A DNA stretch of 64,000 nt from Ixodes scapularis. Taxonomy: Eukaryota > Arthropoda > Arachnida > Ixodida > Ixodidae. Location: contig NW_024609846.1 of the NCBI RefSeq assembly GCF_016920785.2, positions 83,833,816 through 83,897,815 on the forward strand. The letters are read 5' to 3'. A program made the position numbers and the translations under genes. The notes under the pieces were generated by a model. That model ran no database searches. It saw nothing but the letters and a program-made list of their open reading frames with translations, and was not told the DNA's origin. The first letter of the stretch is position 1, and every line of letters starts with the position of its first letter. Shown here in pieces: positions 21,488 through 33,848 of the stretch.

Positions 21488-22106
21488 TTGGGCTGGGCGT
21501 AGATTAAATCTTTCAACCCGATTAATCGACATACTTTGATTGATTAATTTATCGATTAATCGGTCTTGTTCATTTCCAGGTATATTATTTTATAAAAAGT
21601 CAAAATTGATAAAAATGATTCTGCCTTCGCTGAATATGTGATAAGCGGCGCAATATACAATCTTGATTGTGAAATAACCTCGAAGTGTACTTAGGAACAG
21701 TTCCAAGGCACTCACACTCACAGATTATTACTCCAGCTGCACGAGGCAAAGAGGTTCGTTGATAATCTCGGGCTAGAGCGCCCTCCTTTGATTATTCCCA
21801 ATAGTCTCTGGTGCTCTAAACGGACACTCAAACGGCGTCGAATTGACCGGGACACGTATAACCTTCTCCCCTTGCCAGGAGTTGCAAATCTTGCCCCTAC
21901 AGCTTGTTATAGAATAAATATTCCCCTAACGTTCGCCCTTCTTACATGCGTATACTCGACCACGTGTGCGTGGAGAAAGCGTGTAACTTTTACTTTATTT
22001 CGTCTCGTAAAAAAAACTATTACCGATTAACCGGTTAAAATAATTAATCGCCGTTAAAGCATTAATTAATTATTGGGCAGTTGAATCGATCAATCGCCCA
22101 GCCCTA
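21488..22106 (-). mobile_element. hAT deletion derivative, copy 2
   Basis: 619 bp with ends TTGGGCTGGGCGTAGATTA and, inverted, TAGGGCTGGGCGATTGATCG. The internal order matches copy 1, including the AGGCAAAGAGGTTCGTTGAT and CCGGGACACGT blocks. The flanks (TTTATTTA, ATAATTAT) do not match, so the duplication has decayed or the borders are off by a few bases. Confidence 0.85.
21728..21838 (-). pseudogene. hAT transposase C-terminal fragment, degenerate
   Basis: This is the same C-terminal block as at 16246-16362, still ending LCLVQLE and a stop, but with one internal stop and several substitutions (FRAPETI for FSAAETI). It is older or less constrained than copy 1. Confidence 0.65.
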
Positions 22107-23011
22107 ATAATTATTAGTTCACTCTCGGGATACTACCGTGAGAAGTGTTTAGGATCAGAAAGAGGGGGGGGGGGGGGGGGGGGCGCTTTTCTGCCCTTCT
22201 GTTGTTTCGAGACCCTTGCGCAAGAATTGCACAAATACGAGAGGTGACAATTGTTAACATTGGAACCAACGTAGCAATAGTTAAACAATAGGGAGCACCT
22301 AGTTACTTGAAGCTGAATAAAACAAAGTGCAATTAAAAGAACTGATGCAAGCTATGCGGATTGGTGACGCCGGTCGCTTGAAACTGTCGAGGTAGGATGC
22401 ATTATAATCTGTTATAGCGTCAAAATGGGACGCCATCTTTGTAACGATGATCAGGGCCTGCGAAAACAACCGAAAAAGGGGGGCGGGGGGGGGGGGGAAA
22501 TCTGATATCTGACGATAGTGCGCAACAGTTTTAGGATGAATATTTAATGAAAAGCCCAAATCGAAGACATTCTGCGGCGATGTCCAGAGACCGGTAACAT
22601 GTGAAGTGTTTACTTCCATTTACGGTGGCACATTGTGATTGGATGTAGTTCCACCTTGCTATGAAACAACAATTGCCTATCCCAGTCATGTACATAGGGA
22701 GTATTACGCGTTAATTGTAACTTGCTTCTTTCTGATGCCGAAGTAACGACCGTGCTTTTTATTCCAAGTAGGAACAAGTAACGGTATTCAAGCACATTTT
22801 TCGAAGTACGTGTACAACACTTCCTTTATCTCCTTCATTTTGTATATCTATAGAGATCCAGAACAGTATTACATTTCAATTTGCATATTGTGGCTTTTTT
22901 TCTTTTTTTGCACTCGTTAATTTTATATTTTTATAAGAAAACAAAAATGGCGAGACAGTTTCACGTTGAACATTCCTCTGTGCCTCATTTAATATCTCTC
23001 GCAACGGGACT
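22107..23011. other. Unique DNA with G-runs near 22165 and 22480
   Basis: No paired ends were found around either G-run. No gene. Confidence 0.5.
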
Positions 23012-23110
23012 ATTTTATTTATTTATTTATTCATATTACCCCTAAAGGCCCTCGTGAGAGGGTATTACATAGGGGGGTACATAAATCGTTCCAATAGGAA
23101 CTAGTGTACA
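23012..23110 (-). mobile_element. LINE 3' end, second copy
   Basis: Reverse-complemented it reads TATGTAATACCCTCTCACGA, then GGGCCTTTAGGGGTAAT, then (AAAT)n. This matches the 3' UTR and tail order of the LINE at 13206-14005. How far the element extends upstream, to higher coordinates, is not clear. Sequence up to about 23420 is AT-rich with no surviving coding frame. Confidence 0.65.
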
Positions 23111-25899
23111 GTGAACAACATATGAGAATACTAGAAAACAATCAATACACTTAATAATAAAAAGAAAATAAAGGATACACTCAAAAACGAAAAAAAAAAA
23201 AAAACATACACTCACTCATCACACTGCAATAAAGCTGAGTCAAGGTAAAAACAAAATAGTACACATTTGCTCTGCACGTTCCGGAAAGGAGGAAACAACA
23301 ATGTAAAACAGCAAAAGTTAGATGGCATCAGTATTTTGAATTTGTTCTTGAAACTTCGTGGTGTCTTTTTCTGAGGCAATGTGCGATGGTAGATTAGGGT
23401 ATCCGCAAAGAAATTTCAAGCACTAAGACTCATATAAATAAAGCCGAATAAAATTTTTTTAAAAAAAAGAAGACATGCTCATCACACAAATGTAACTCTA
23501 TTGACTGTCATCAAACGTTTAGAGTAGCGGAATGTGCTTATGTTAGCATCCACCAAGTCGTTAAAATATCGTGAAGGACACATTCTTGTAGGAGCAATAT
23601 TCAAAGAAACAAATACATTGTTCGCAGAAACTTCTTCGCGCACAGACTAGTATACATATCTGCGGAAATTGTTTCACTTTATTCAAAATCTTTAACGCTC
23701 ATTAAACATTCACGCGTTCGCAATTTATATTAATCTTTGATTAAGTTTTGTTTACCTTTTTCCTTCTCTGACCTTCTTAGCCATCTTTATTTTGCGGACG
23801 GAACACGCGTGTTCGCAGCTGAGACGCAGACGTAAGTATAGTGATTCTGAAGAAATTTAAGAAATGTAATATATTTATGCATATTCAACAATAAACAAGA
23901 GAAATGATTTTAGGAGATCCAACCTCGCATACGACTCTCAGTTTTTTAGTAAACGGAGATCACACAAGTGAATTGGCATCTAACAACTAAGAACTTCGAA
24001 ATTTGTGCAAAAAGATTCAAGCATAAGGGATGGCAAATGATTGTTTTCAAACCATCTCTTTTTTTTTTTTTGGTCGTTATTTGCATGACTAATTCAATTT
24101 TTGGGCCCAGAGTCCAAGAAGCACAAAAGCGAAGATTTGTTAAACTTCAACGTACCAACAATCTGTCGATCACAGTGGCGACCCTGGCATCACTCGACGC
24201 TGCAGATGATGGCGTAGTTACAGGCACGCAGTTGAAAACTATAATAACATTGTGGTCGGTCATCCAGCACGAGATGGGAGGCATTAGTGGTACAGTATGT
24301 GGTTGTTGACAAGGGATAAAGTACGGTATGACTGAGGTACCGAGAGCCGTATCATCGCTCCGCGCAGTCAATGGCAATGCGGCATTAGACGCTAAGAACG
24401 TTGAAGCACGAATCACAAAGCCAAAAAACTAATCGGAATAATAATAATCCACGTCCTGGGTCTCTTAAGTTGTCAGCGATCGTAAAAGTAAAAAAGACGA
24501 GTTTTTAGAGTGCCTTGATAATCCGGGAAGATTTCTATGCATTGTGAGATGTTCACCTTAAAAAGAGACCCCCAAAACAATTCAACCCTCCCCCCCCCCC
24601 CCCTTTCTCCCTTCTTCCAAGCTATAGAAGTGAGTTACGCAGGCCACGTAGCAAAAATAAATATGTGAAGGTAAAAAGTACAGCTCCTCCGTAATTTTTA
24701 CAGGATGTGGGGCGGGGCGATGATAGGAGCGTTTCAAGACTCTTGCGAAAGAGTTTTAACTTTAAAGAGATCCACGCCCACCGAAAATAGAGAAAAAAGC
24801 AGTCACAAAACGAGCATGCACGACAAATGTAGAAAGCTCCTGTTTTTTTCGTTTTCGAGGAGTATGTTACGTTTATGTTTTCCCGTTGTTTTTCTGCTTT
24901 TCTTTTCTTTCTTTTTTCATCACGGTGGCGTTTTTCTTATTTATTACGTTTTTGCAAAACATAAACCGGTTTAACAGTTGGCAAACTTTGTCAAACCTAC
25001 TCAGGGCACTTCCTATTAAAGTTGAAGGGCTTGCGGGTTCTTTTTTTCTTTCTTTCTTTTTTTTTTTTTTATCTGCTAAGAAACATTTTGTGTGCTGACC
25101 TTGTATAGGTATACTACTTCATTTTTGGTGGCAAGTTATTGGTGAACGTTTAGACTGTAATATTCCAATAAACACTGTTGCCTAACTTCACTGTTACAAC
25201 CCAGACTTCATGTTTTCTTTAAGTTAAAAAAAAGTATTCTTTTTTCCTCTCATTTATCGCCGCTAACCCGTAGATCGCACTGATTGGCTGTCCCAGACTT
25301 CAATGAGAGTAGACATACCGATATTTTTAGTGCATACACTCGCGCTAAAAAGAAATACCCGTACGTCTACTGCTGTGTGGTAGGCACAGGGCCACATCAG
25401 TCGAATAACTAATCAGCCGCGACCTTCGGATTAAGATCGGCTAGTAAAGCCTTGAAAGTAATTGTTCGTCATGCGGTAGGGACTACTTTTCGCGCGTTCA
25501 CGTCATGTCACATCGCAAACTTCAGTTGTTGTTGTTGTTGTTGTTGTGTTCTTACGTCGCAAGGTTTTTAGGCCTTGGAATGGCCGAGCTTCCATCGCGA
25601 ATTGCACTGATTGGCTCTTTGATCGCACTGCAGGAAAGTAGCCTCACAGGCATCTATTGTTTGTAATGCACTCTTGGCTGACCAGGATACCTGGAAAGGT
25701 TTGCGTGTTGAATATATTCACCCACTCCGTGGGCTTCGTCTGCACTCAGGGAATGTTTGAGGGGACCGCGGGGATAGGCATTCATAATAAAAAGAAAGGC
25801 TGAGTTATACTTATAATTATCGGGTCTATCTTAATTAGAAATCATCTTGGAGCCCTTCCCTTCCCCCGTAAAACGCTTCATTAGCTCCCCCGTTCGGCC
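23111..25899. other. Long AT-rich stretch without a recognised gene
   Basis: The frame 23968-24309 (plus) has a protein-like second half (RFVKLQRTNNLSITVATLAS onward) but no family I can name. A (GTT)n microsatellite lies at 25524-25547. C-rich and T-rich runs occur at 24588-24604 and 25040-25070. Confidence 0.45.
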
Positions 25900-25907
25900 G
25901 TTCACGA

Positions 25908-25962
25908 CGTATATATATATGTATATATATATGTATATAAATAAATATATATATATATACAT
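25908..25962. repeat. TA/GTATA microsatellite
   Basis: Alternating TATATATG and TATAAATA units over about 55 bases. Confidence 0.9.
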
Positions 25963-25979
25963 AGCGCGTACCCTTCTTT

Positions 25980-26260
25980 CTCCCGACTGGCCAGATGAGT
26001 CGCCCGCGCACACATGAAGGTGGGAAGGTGAGACATCGTGAACGGCGGCGAGCGAGCATAAATCCTGCCCTGCGCTCTTTTTGCTGCCCGTCGCTTCTCC
26101 GCCGTAATGAAACACTGAGCAGTTCTTCGCGTCCCGGCAATTATGCTTTCCCTTTCTACTGTATCCCTCCATTAGGAGTCATCGGTAAATTACTGCGTTC
26201 GTTTCGTTTAATTAAATTACGTTCGTGCGAGCGCATTTTGTTCGAAACGTAATGTCGGGT
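25980..26260. promoter_or_regulatory. Possible regulatory module with TAAT cores
   Basis: The segment is GC-moderate and includes GGCAATTATGC, CTCCATTAGGAGTCATC, GGTAAATTACTGC and GTTTAATTAAATTACG within about 110 bases. Homeodomain-type TAAT/ATTA cores cluster here, with one AP-1-like GAGTCAT. This is only motif density. Confidence 0.2.
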
Positions 26261-26744
26261 ATCGTTCGAATGAAGAAAAAAGAAAAACGACAAAAAGAAA
26301 ACCAATACGAGTCGTTTTTTTTTTTTTTCTTTCTTAGTAAAAGAAATCACCGCTCTGTCAGTTTAGTTTTTAAACACAGAAACGTTGGGTTATAAAATAA
26401 AAAAAGGCAATAAACGAGTTTTTTTTTAAGTTATAACTTTTAATTAAAATGCGTCGGCATTATAGGAATTCTTTAGAGACCACCGCAGCGAAAAGCTTCC
26501 TGCACTTGAGTCAAAGACGCATTTCCAGATATACTACCATTTCTTTTCTCAAATAGCGACCACACTGTAAGGCTAAAAGGGACGCATATTTCATCATATA
26601 TTACATATTTGCGGGTAACTGGTGAAGCCAACGGAACTAGCCAAGCTAATGAATCATTTGAGGCGATATGAGCGAGCGTTCGATTGCTTCTGCAGTTTTC
26701 CAAGCACGATCAACTTTGATCTACGGGTGTCCAGTCAAAGAATA
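26261..26744. other. No supported feature
   Basis: AT-rich with A- and T-runs. Confidence 0.5.
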
Positions 26745-26965
26745 GTCACCCTGGCTCAAGGAGTCTCGTGATGTCTCACTATGTAGATGGACAATTTGGC
26801 CACTAGGGTATGAGTGCTAGCCTAGCGTCTTTAATGTGCGTCAGTTGTGCTACTAACGTATGCCAGCCCGATGCTCATTGAGATAGAACCGCGAGGGGGT
26901 GGAGATTTAGTTCAATATCACTGGGGGCCTGCAGTTCGAGCTTTAGTTAATGCATGACTATGCTC
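26745..26965 (-). mobile_element. Old copy of the tRNA-derived SINE
   Basis: The minus strand keeps the body order of the copy at 19422-19725 (GAGCATCGGGCTGGCATACG, ACGCACATTAAAGACGCTAG, TGGCCAAATTGTCCATCTAC) at clearly lower identity. The head and B-box are badly worn. Confidence 0.65.
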
Positions 26966-27011
26966 CAGAAAGACCTGATTGCAGGCTTGACACAATTTGG
27001 GTTAGACCAAT

Positions 27012-28065
27012 AAAACTTGCCAACCAGGGCCAGATTAAGGAATTTGGGGGCCCTAGCTGGGCTAAGGCTGTTCATGAGCACAACCTACTGTAATCCTGAC
27101 CTTCCCACAGAAAAGTGTACCATCGCGCACCTTGTCGTACAGGCCACGGCCGCGGCGTTTCGTCACGTTATGACTTCGTGGCGCTGCGCAAAGGTCTTTT
27201 TGTTTCCTATATGGTATCCTAGAGTCACTAACTGAGCTGCGCTTAGAGTATCGGGATTCGTTCCCCGACATTGTTCTGGGCGCCGCCATCATGATGCTTG
27301 TACAGAACAGACGCAACTGCCAACTGTCATGATTCAAAAGTGCGACTTACTAAGCATTAGATTCGGTGGAAGCTCATGTAATATTGCTTTGCTTTGTCGC
27401 GAACTGTTACAACATTTGTAAAGGACGGAAAAGCGTTTTTTGTGATTTCAGATAGAGCGTCAGATAGCGGTTAACCATGGTTTTAAGTCAGAATATAACT
27501 AAGTATCGTTACTTTAATCGTAGCTTATTTAGTGGCACTAGGGTATCCGCATATCAGTCGAAGGCTCGCAAGGCGCGGCGGCGTTATCTGGTTGCGACCT
27601 GCTGTCCTCGCGGGCCTCGCAGGATTTCGTCAGTCCGTGACAGATTCCTCACTAGAGGCGCCGTCTGCCATCAAAGTGGTTATTCACGGGTTATCCGAGT
27701 ACGCGCATTATTTCGAGGATGGCACAAGAGCAGTCGGGGCTAAAAAAAAAAAAAAACGCCCTTGCGCTTTTTTGCCCAAAAACATGCTCTTTCGATCCAA
27801 ACAGGCGTCTTGTTGTAGTGTACTACTGCTGGCGCCACGCTACAGCAGGTGTTCTCGAAAAACAGTAATCAGATATCACCTGCCGCGCACAGCGCGGACC
27901 ATGCGCTAGACAGGCAGGTTGTGAACCAAGTGTGGGTCGCAGAAAAGCCTTTGCTGAGCGCCCCCAACGGTAAAACGAGGCACCTCATCGGCGAAAGCGT
28001 CTTCCAAAGGAAGCCGTTCTGTGGGCAGGTCAGGATTAGAGTAGGTGGTGTTTATGAGGCTTCTA
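27012..28065. mobile_element. Inverted-repeat ends of an old element
   Basis: CAACCTACTGTAATCCTGAC plus CTTCCCACAG (near 27083-27112) faces an inverted match, CCACCTACTCTAATCCTGAC plus CTGCCCACAG, near 28020-28050. Outside the left copy is CAGGGCCAGATTAAGG, which looks like a hAT-type end. The right outer end is lost. The interior has short frames (27477-27909, 27849-28268) that I do not recognise. Confidence 0.4.
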
Positions 28066-29379
28066 ATGATGATGATAATACTTACTATGATAAAAATAGT
28101 GATGGTGATAACGACGATGATGGCAAAATGTTATTTCATCACCTTATGAAATACATATATCGTTCATTTTATTATACATCTTGGAAGGTTTCTCTATCGG
28201 TAGATTCGATGATTCGGAAATTCAGGTTTCACTGGGTGGAAATGAAGCAGATGCAAATTGTGGATTAGAGGCTGTCAATCACTTACCAAGAGGTATAAAA
28301 CACAAAGTAACTGATGATTGGGGAAATGTTAAGAAATTTCGCCCACATTGAGCAGCTCCATAGGTCCTCGTCAACTTCTGTTGAAAAGTTAAAAATGATG
28401 ATTCCAAGTCCGTATAAACTTGCTTGGCCAAGTCCACATCCTTATTTATGTAGTATGCGTCTCTGCCAACTTGTATAAATTCACCATGATGTTAAGTTAG
28501 AGAGACGGCACAGATGACCCCCTTAATGTTGAGTGTCATGATTCATTGGGCACAAATCGCATTAGAGAGTAACTGAAAGGATATTCGCAGACTTCCCATT
28601 ACAAGAAAGCAAAAAACATTTTCGCCGCTTTAAAGACATACCTCGCGATTCGCAACTCGGAAACTATCCTGAGAATCTAGTGCTTTTATTCTAGTAATTG
28701 CTCGGATTGATTGAAAATTGTCTAACTAGTCCTTTTTTAGTTATTTACTGACATGAATAGTAAAGAAACACAAAAAACAAAGTAGTCTAGGTGGTTAAAG
28801 TATTTAGGGCCCAAACCAGTTTGTTCGCACTCTTCTAGTAACGGAACTCTCGTGCTCCAAACTAACAGACTTGTGCATTCAAATAATAAAAGAAGTTATT
28901 ATGATTGAATGCAATTGCAATAAAGCAACCACTGACATTTGGGCACATTCGCAGGCATCACTCATGAAGTTTCGAGAAGATTTTTAAAAATCCTCTCCTA
29001 CATGATGTCTTTTTTAAGGGGAAAATTCTCCAATTAGTTTTTGAAGGTGTCTTGTTTCTTCTAATTCCAGTAATTTAGAACTTCGCAGCCATTGGGGGTA
29101 TTACTCTAAGATAAAATAATTGGTCATACCTCAGAGCCCTGTATAATAATTGCAGGAATCATATCACTCGATGGCAGGAAAAGCGTTGTCTCGCACTGGC
29201 AAATCACACACAGGCTCCAGAGCAGTTGTTTACAGTCACTGCCCCTCAAACACTTTCGGGGGACATATCAAGAGCCGGCTCCTTGAAACGCCTGTTAGTG
29301 GTTAGAAAGGATGGTTTCGGGAGGTTCACCGATATTTATAGTTTTACTTGATATAAGCTTTCCGCTTCGGAGGAAACTT
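28066..29379. other. No supported feature
   Basis: A GATGATGATAATA-like patch at 28064-28125, otherwise AT-rich unique DNA. Confidence 0.5.
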
Positions 29380-30062
29380 TGCATATCGAACTACGCTAAA
29401 AGATGAGAAAAAATGTGCATCATGTACTTTACTCAGACATCTAGAAGTTACTCAAAGAAGTAATTAAGTTAGCTTACTGTGTATTAGCCTCAAAAGTCAT
29501 TTGAGTAGAGTAGAAATTACTCAAATGGAAAGTGATTGAGCAAATGACTAATGACCGTAAAAAAGTAGCGAATTATTTTTGAAGGTACATTTATGAATAT
29601 TTTTTTATGCTAACAAGGAAGTACATAGGTTTCGATCGGTTAGCGGGATTCTGCAAGCCGAGTATAAAGGGGCTTGTGTTTTGACAGAAATGCTTTTCGA
29701 GCTGTTTCTGCTTCTGCATGCTTAATTATTTTGTACTTCTTTCTTTTTTTTTGGTCAATGATGTACTGCGGACATATAATTTCTCCTTTCAGGTTTAGCA
29801 CTGCCTGAGCTTGATTCTGCAGACAGTGTTTGCTTGCTTACTGTTTTGCGTAACGTCTAAAAACTACTTGGAAGCACAAAGTAAATGAAAGGTTATGTAC
29901 TTCAAGTAAAGTAGTAAGTACACCGGGTGCGATATACTTGAAGTAAAATACTACAAAGGTCATGTGCTTCCAAAGTAAACTATAAATGTACTTTTTAACA
30001 CAATGTTTCAGAATGCCCTTTGATGCCCTATAAAGCGTTTTTTTTTTAGCTGTTGTGCATTG
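29380..30062. repeat. AAGTA-rich region with a long imperfect hairpin
   Basis: Words such as TACTTCAAGTA and TTACTCAAA recur, like the subterminal repeats of some hAT elements. At 29868-29979, GGAAGCACAAAGTAAATGAA faces its inverse, TTTGTAGTATTTTACTTCAA ending at GTGCTTCC, around a short CACCGGGTGCG centre. A similar AAGTA-rich block at 33225-33390 could be the other end of one old element. Confidence 0.4.
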
Positions 30063-32558
30063 CTTTAGGGCAGTACTTCTCAAATGGGGTCCGTGAAGGC
30101 ATTCTAGGGGTCCTCGAAGTCCAGCTTCATTAGTCAACCTCGGCAATAAAAGTTGTCTTTAGTTAGATTGGGAAGAAGCGTTCCAATTTTCGTCTGAGTT
30201 TTCTCGTGTATACGTCAAAAAGAGAGGTCTACCTCACACTAGCACTTAGTTACATTCATTTATTAAATCACTACCATAATTAGCCTATAGACCTTTTCAC
30301 CCTCCACCGCATAGGCGCTGCCATCTTGGAATCACGTGATGCGGCCGCCATTAGGTTGCTTCGACTTTTTGCTCCGCTCTCCCGTCCGCGCCTTGGCGGA
30401 TGCGTTGAATTCGTGTTTTTCGTCGCGTTTCACCGCGTCTCTTGCCTTACTCTGTAAAGTGTCGTCCGATACTTATACTTACCATGCAATTGCATTACAT
30501 CATTATGCGGCCAACTTCTGTAGTTAATTTTGTAACACGTACGTTTTGAATATTTTTTACCGTCGGCGTGCGGAATACGTGTGAAAAGGCTTTATAGGAA
30601 CAGGAATCAGCGTTAGCACTTGCGCACATTGAAGACATATATGACTTGAAGGAAGCCTCGAGGGTTAAAATACCAATAACTTATGAGGACTGAGGTTCGG
30701 TTACTAATAAGGGCGAAACATTTGGAATAGGAAGCCCAATGTAATTATATATATATGAGTGCGCATTGGTGGCAAGGCAGGAAACAAAAACACTCAGCGT
30801 AATTAGCCACGTGTTTTTCCTGAAAGCATGGTGTTCTGTAGTTACAACAGATCGAAAACAGTTTCTTTTGATCACACTAGGGAACTTGCGGACAAGACGC
30901 GGGAGCAAACGTTTAGTTTGAATTATTTCTTATGCTAGAAATAATGGTACCTTAACATTAGGCGACTTGTTTGTTCGCAATATCACACCTCTCTCTGTTT
31001 TACGTTCTTAATCGCGTGTGTGATATAAGCATTCGCTTTATCGGTTTATTTATGAATTCCACGGAATTGTATATCCTGCTTGGTCCCATGTCCATAGTCT
31101 TTCAGTTGCTTAAGTCATTTTTTAATATAATCATGCAGTTTCAATTAATTTATTTCAACACAAATATTTTACCTCCCCGCGTAAGAAACTCACAGACTGC
31201 TTGATAGTGCCTATGATTCACAAAATGTGACGCCGAAAAGAATCCTTCTGCATGAAAATCCCCCGAGTGCAGCCGGTTGTTGACGGCGAATAGGGAGTTT
31301 ATTTATTTCAAAATACGTTACTTTCAGTAGCTGGCGACGTCGAAATGTGCAAAGCGTATCGTTTCAAATCAGTGAACAGCTTTCTACACAGGTCCATTCG
31401 GTGGCGCCTGACGTTCGACTTCAGCCAAACTTATCGGAGATCATTTGCTCTGCGCTCTTCAATTTTATACGGCATATTTTACGGAAGATGAATATCAGGC
31501 TTTATTTGAAGTCTGGCATTCACTTATCTCACCATTCTCATACCTTGAGAACGTCGTAAGCAAATGTCCATATAACAAAAAGTTTATTTCATAAGGCCAA
31601 TATTTGAAATTCTGTGAATGAGTACTTTAGTTAAAGAAATTTTCTAGTCAGCCTAGGCTGGTCTATCAAAATATTTCTCAAGTGCTTAATTTCTTTAAAT
31701 AAAACAGACCGAGACAATATCACTTTTTCTTATATGATCTACGTGATTATATGAAACTTCTCTAGTCATTATAAAAGACGTTCCCAGGCTCGAAGTTAGA
31801 AAAGGTTGGTGTACGAATACCAAACATCGAAAAGTAAACTTGTCAGTTCATCTGTTCTTGGTGATACAGCAGATTTTTAATCATGTTGTCGAACTGCTTT
31901 TTCACTAAGCACTCATGCAATATAGTCTGTTGCAATATAAGATGATCAGTTCAATATCTGACTTGAGCGCGAGCTATCTACCTTTTGTACCTCTCGGTGC
32001 TCGCACAGCCAAAGCACGGTGGCAGGCAACGAACGCACGCTGCAGGCGGAGCTTGTCCTGCTCTTTATTTTTTTTTTCTTCCGGAAATTAGTGTTCGCGG
32101 GTACGGCCGTGGACAGTGGTACTCCTCCCCGTGCATCAGCGCAGTTGTTTCACCGCCGAACCTGGCCGAAATTAACGATGGACGGAATCAGACGCACATC
32201 GTGTCCGTAAAAAAAGATCGCAATTTAGGCTCGAAACCATTTTGTGGTTTGCCAAGTGGCGCAATACTATTACTTCATTCGCTGTGTGCTACAAGAAAGA
32301 AATTTATATCGCAAAATTGATCGAAAGTGGCATGAAACAGCATTACAATCGCGTGCATGTTGAAACCGAAACCGACCAAATTGAAGCAACCTAATGGCGG
32401 CGAGTGCGCCAGCGCCCTCTACCCGCCGGTCAGGCAACTACTGAAATGAAAAGGTCTATACTTTCCTTTCCCCTCACCACGAACGGGGTCCTTCATCATC
32501 TCCGCGGATCCACAAGGGGTCCGCGAAATATCAATGGCTGAGAACCACTGCTTTTGGG
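30063..32558. mobile_element. hAT element of the CAGTGGTTCTCA type, split by a nested insertion
   Basis: The outer element is 30071-32550. The ends are CAGTACTTCTCAAATGG and, inverted, CAGTGGTTCTCAGCCATTG, both followed by GGGGTCCG blocks. The 8-mers CTTTAGGG (30063-30070) and CTTTTGGG (32551-32558) match at 7 of 8. Without the nested element (30286-32460) only about 305 bp remain, so this was a small MITE of a widespread hAT type. Confidence 0.8.
30286..32460. mobile_element. Element with 78-bp terminal inverted repeats, nested
   Basis: The left arm is 30286-30363 and the right arm 32383-32460, both 78 bases. They start TATAGACCTTTTCA and end GCCGCCATTAGGTTGCTTC when read inward. A third related end, GTGTGAAAAGGCTTTATAGG, lies at 30582-30601, so a shorter sister may be present at the left. 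I see no transposase in the 2 kb between; the frames at 30336-30527 and 31985-32320 are not recognised. The duplication at its borders is unclear (TA at most). Confidence 0.65.
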
Positions 32559-33478
32559 GAAGTGGAGGTGCATCAATGTTTTTCGAAAGGGGCGGCCAAA
32601 TCGAAGGTTCATCATTTTTGTTTTTCGGTAATGGCGGCAAATAATTTAAGTCGCCACAAAGGAATTGATTTATTCTCGCTGGCGAACTAGTTAACACAAT
32701 GAACTTATAAGGCACTCTTTTGTATCGCTTTTATAGCCGCTATTTCTTCACTCCAAGAAATGAACAGATGACATCTCCAAAGACAGCACAAACTATACTG
32801 GAGCACCGAGCTTTAGAGCGAGAGCTGCATTTTGTTACCTCCATTGGGTAAGGATGCAGTGTGTACACCTCCCTTAGTGGGCAAGAAATCCTACGTTGAG
32901 GAGAAGCGGGGATAAGCCCTTTCCTCAAATGCTTCAAGTCTCCTTGAGCTTCGGGACACAAAAAAAAAAAATGCCAGCCTTCGGCGCTAATCCTACAGTT
33001 ACAAGGCTTCATTCGCGACGCGTCTTACCGCTCCCTGCGCCTCGTAGCAGGGTTCTTGCAGTAGGGGGCTCGTGAAAATTTTAGGGAGTTCCGGACTGTT
33101 CAAACTTCTACCCCCCCCCCCCCCCCTCTACCTACACCAGGTTTCCCCCTCTATGCAAATATCGACCGATCTTCCAACATATCCCGTTTTGTGCAGGAAC
33201 GTTTTTATAAGCAAACCTACCACTAAAATGCGAAAGTATTTTGTAATTTAAGTAAAAGTTACTCAGAAAAAGTAATTCAAGCGAACTACTAAATATCAAA
33301 ATCAAAGCGTAATTGAAAGTTACTAAACTACTCAGAAAAGTATTTAAACTATAGTAACTTGAAATAGAGTACTTGAACTACGTACAAGTGTGACGTGGCT
33401 TTGTAGCCTTCGGCAACACTTCCTTGCCTTTCAACCCACTACTGTCCTTAAACCTCGTCGAGGGAAACCCCAGTATAC
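32559..33478. other. Unique DNA with a poly-C run and AAGTA-rich block
   Basis: The C-run is at 33112-33127. 33225-33390 repeats AAGTTACT and AGTAACTTGAA words; see 29380-30062 for a possible partner. Confidence 0.45.
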
Positions 33479-33848
33479 AATAAAAGCAGACTTAGGAAGT
33501 AATCCGTTACAAGTAACGACTTACTTGTAATCCGTTACTTTTTCAAGTAATATTGTAATTGTCACGTTAATTGTTTCGGAAGTAATTTGTAATGTAATTT
33601 CGTATATGGTAATGGATCACTTTAATTACTCGCTACTTTTTTTAAAAAATATGAGCATGACACAATAACTAGAGCAATACGACCAGAACATTCAGCAGCA
33701 TAAAGAGAGCAAGTTCAACACAATAGAAAACATCAGGAAGGGGAGAATAGCCAAAAAGAAAACACGATTTTTTGTATGACCGGCCACTAGAACCACTAGA
33801 AAACGGACAAGGCATGTACAAATATAGGAAAGACAAAGATGAAGTAAT

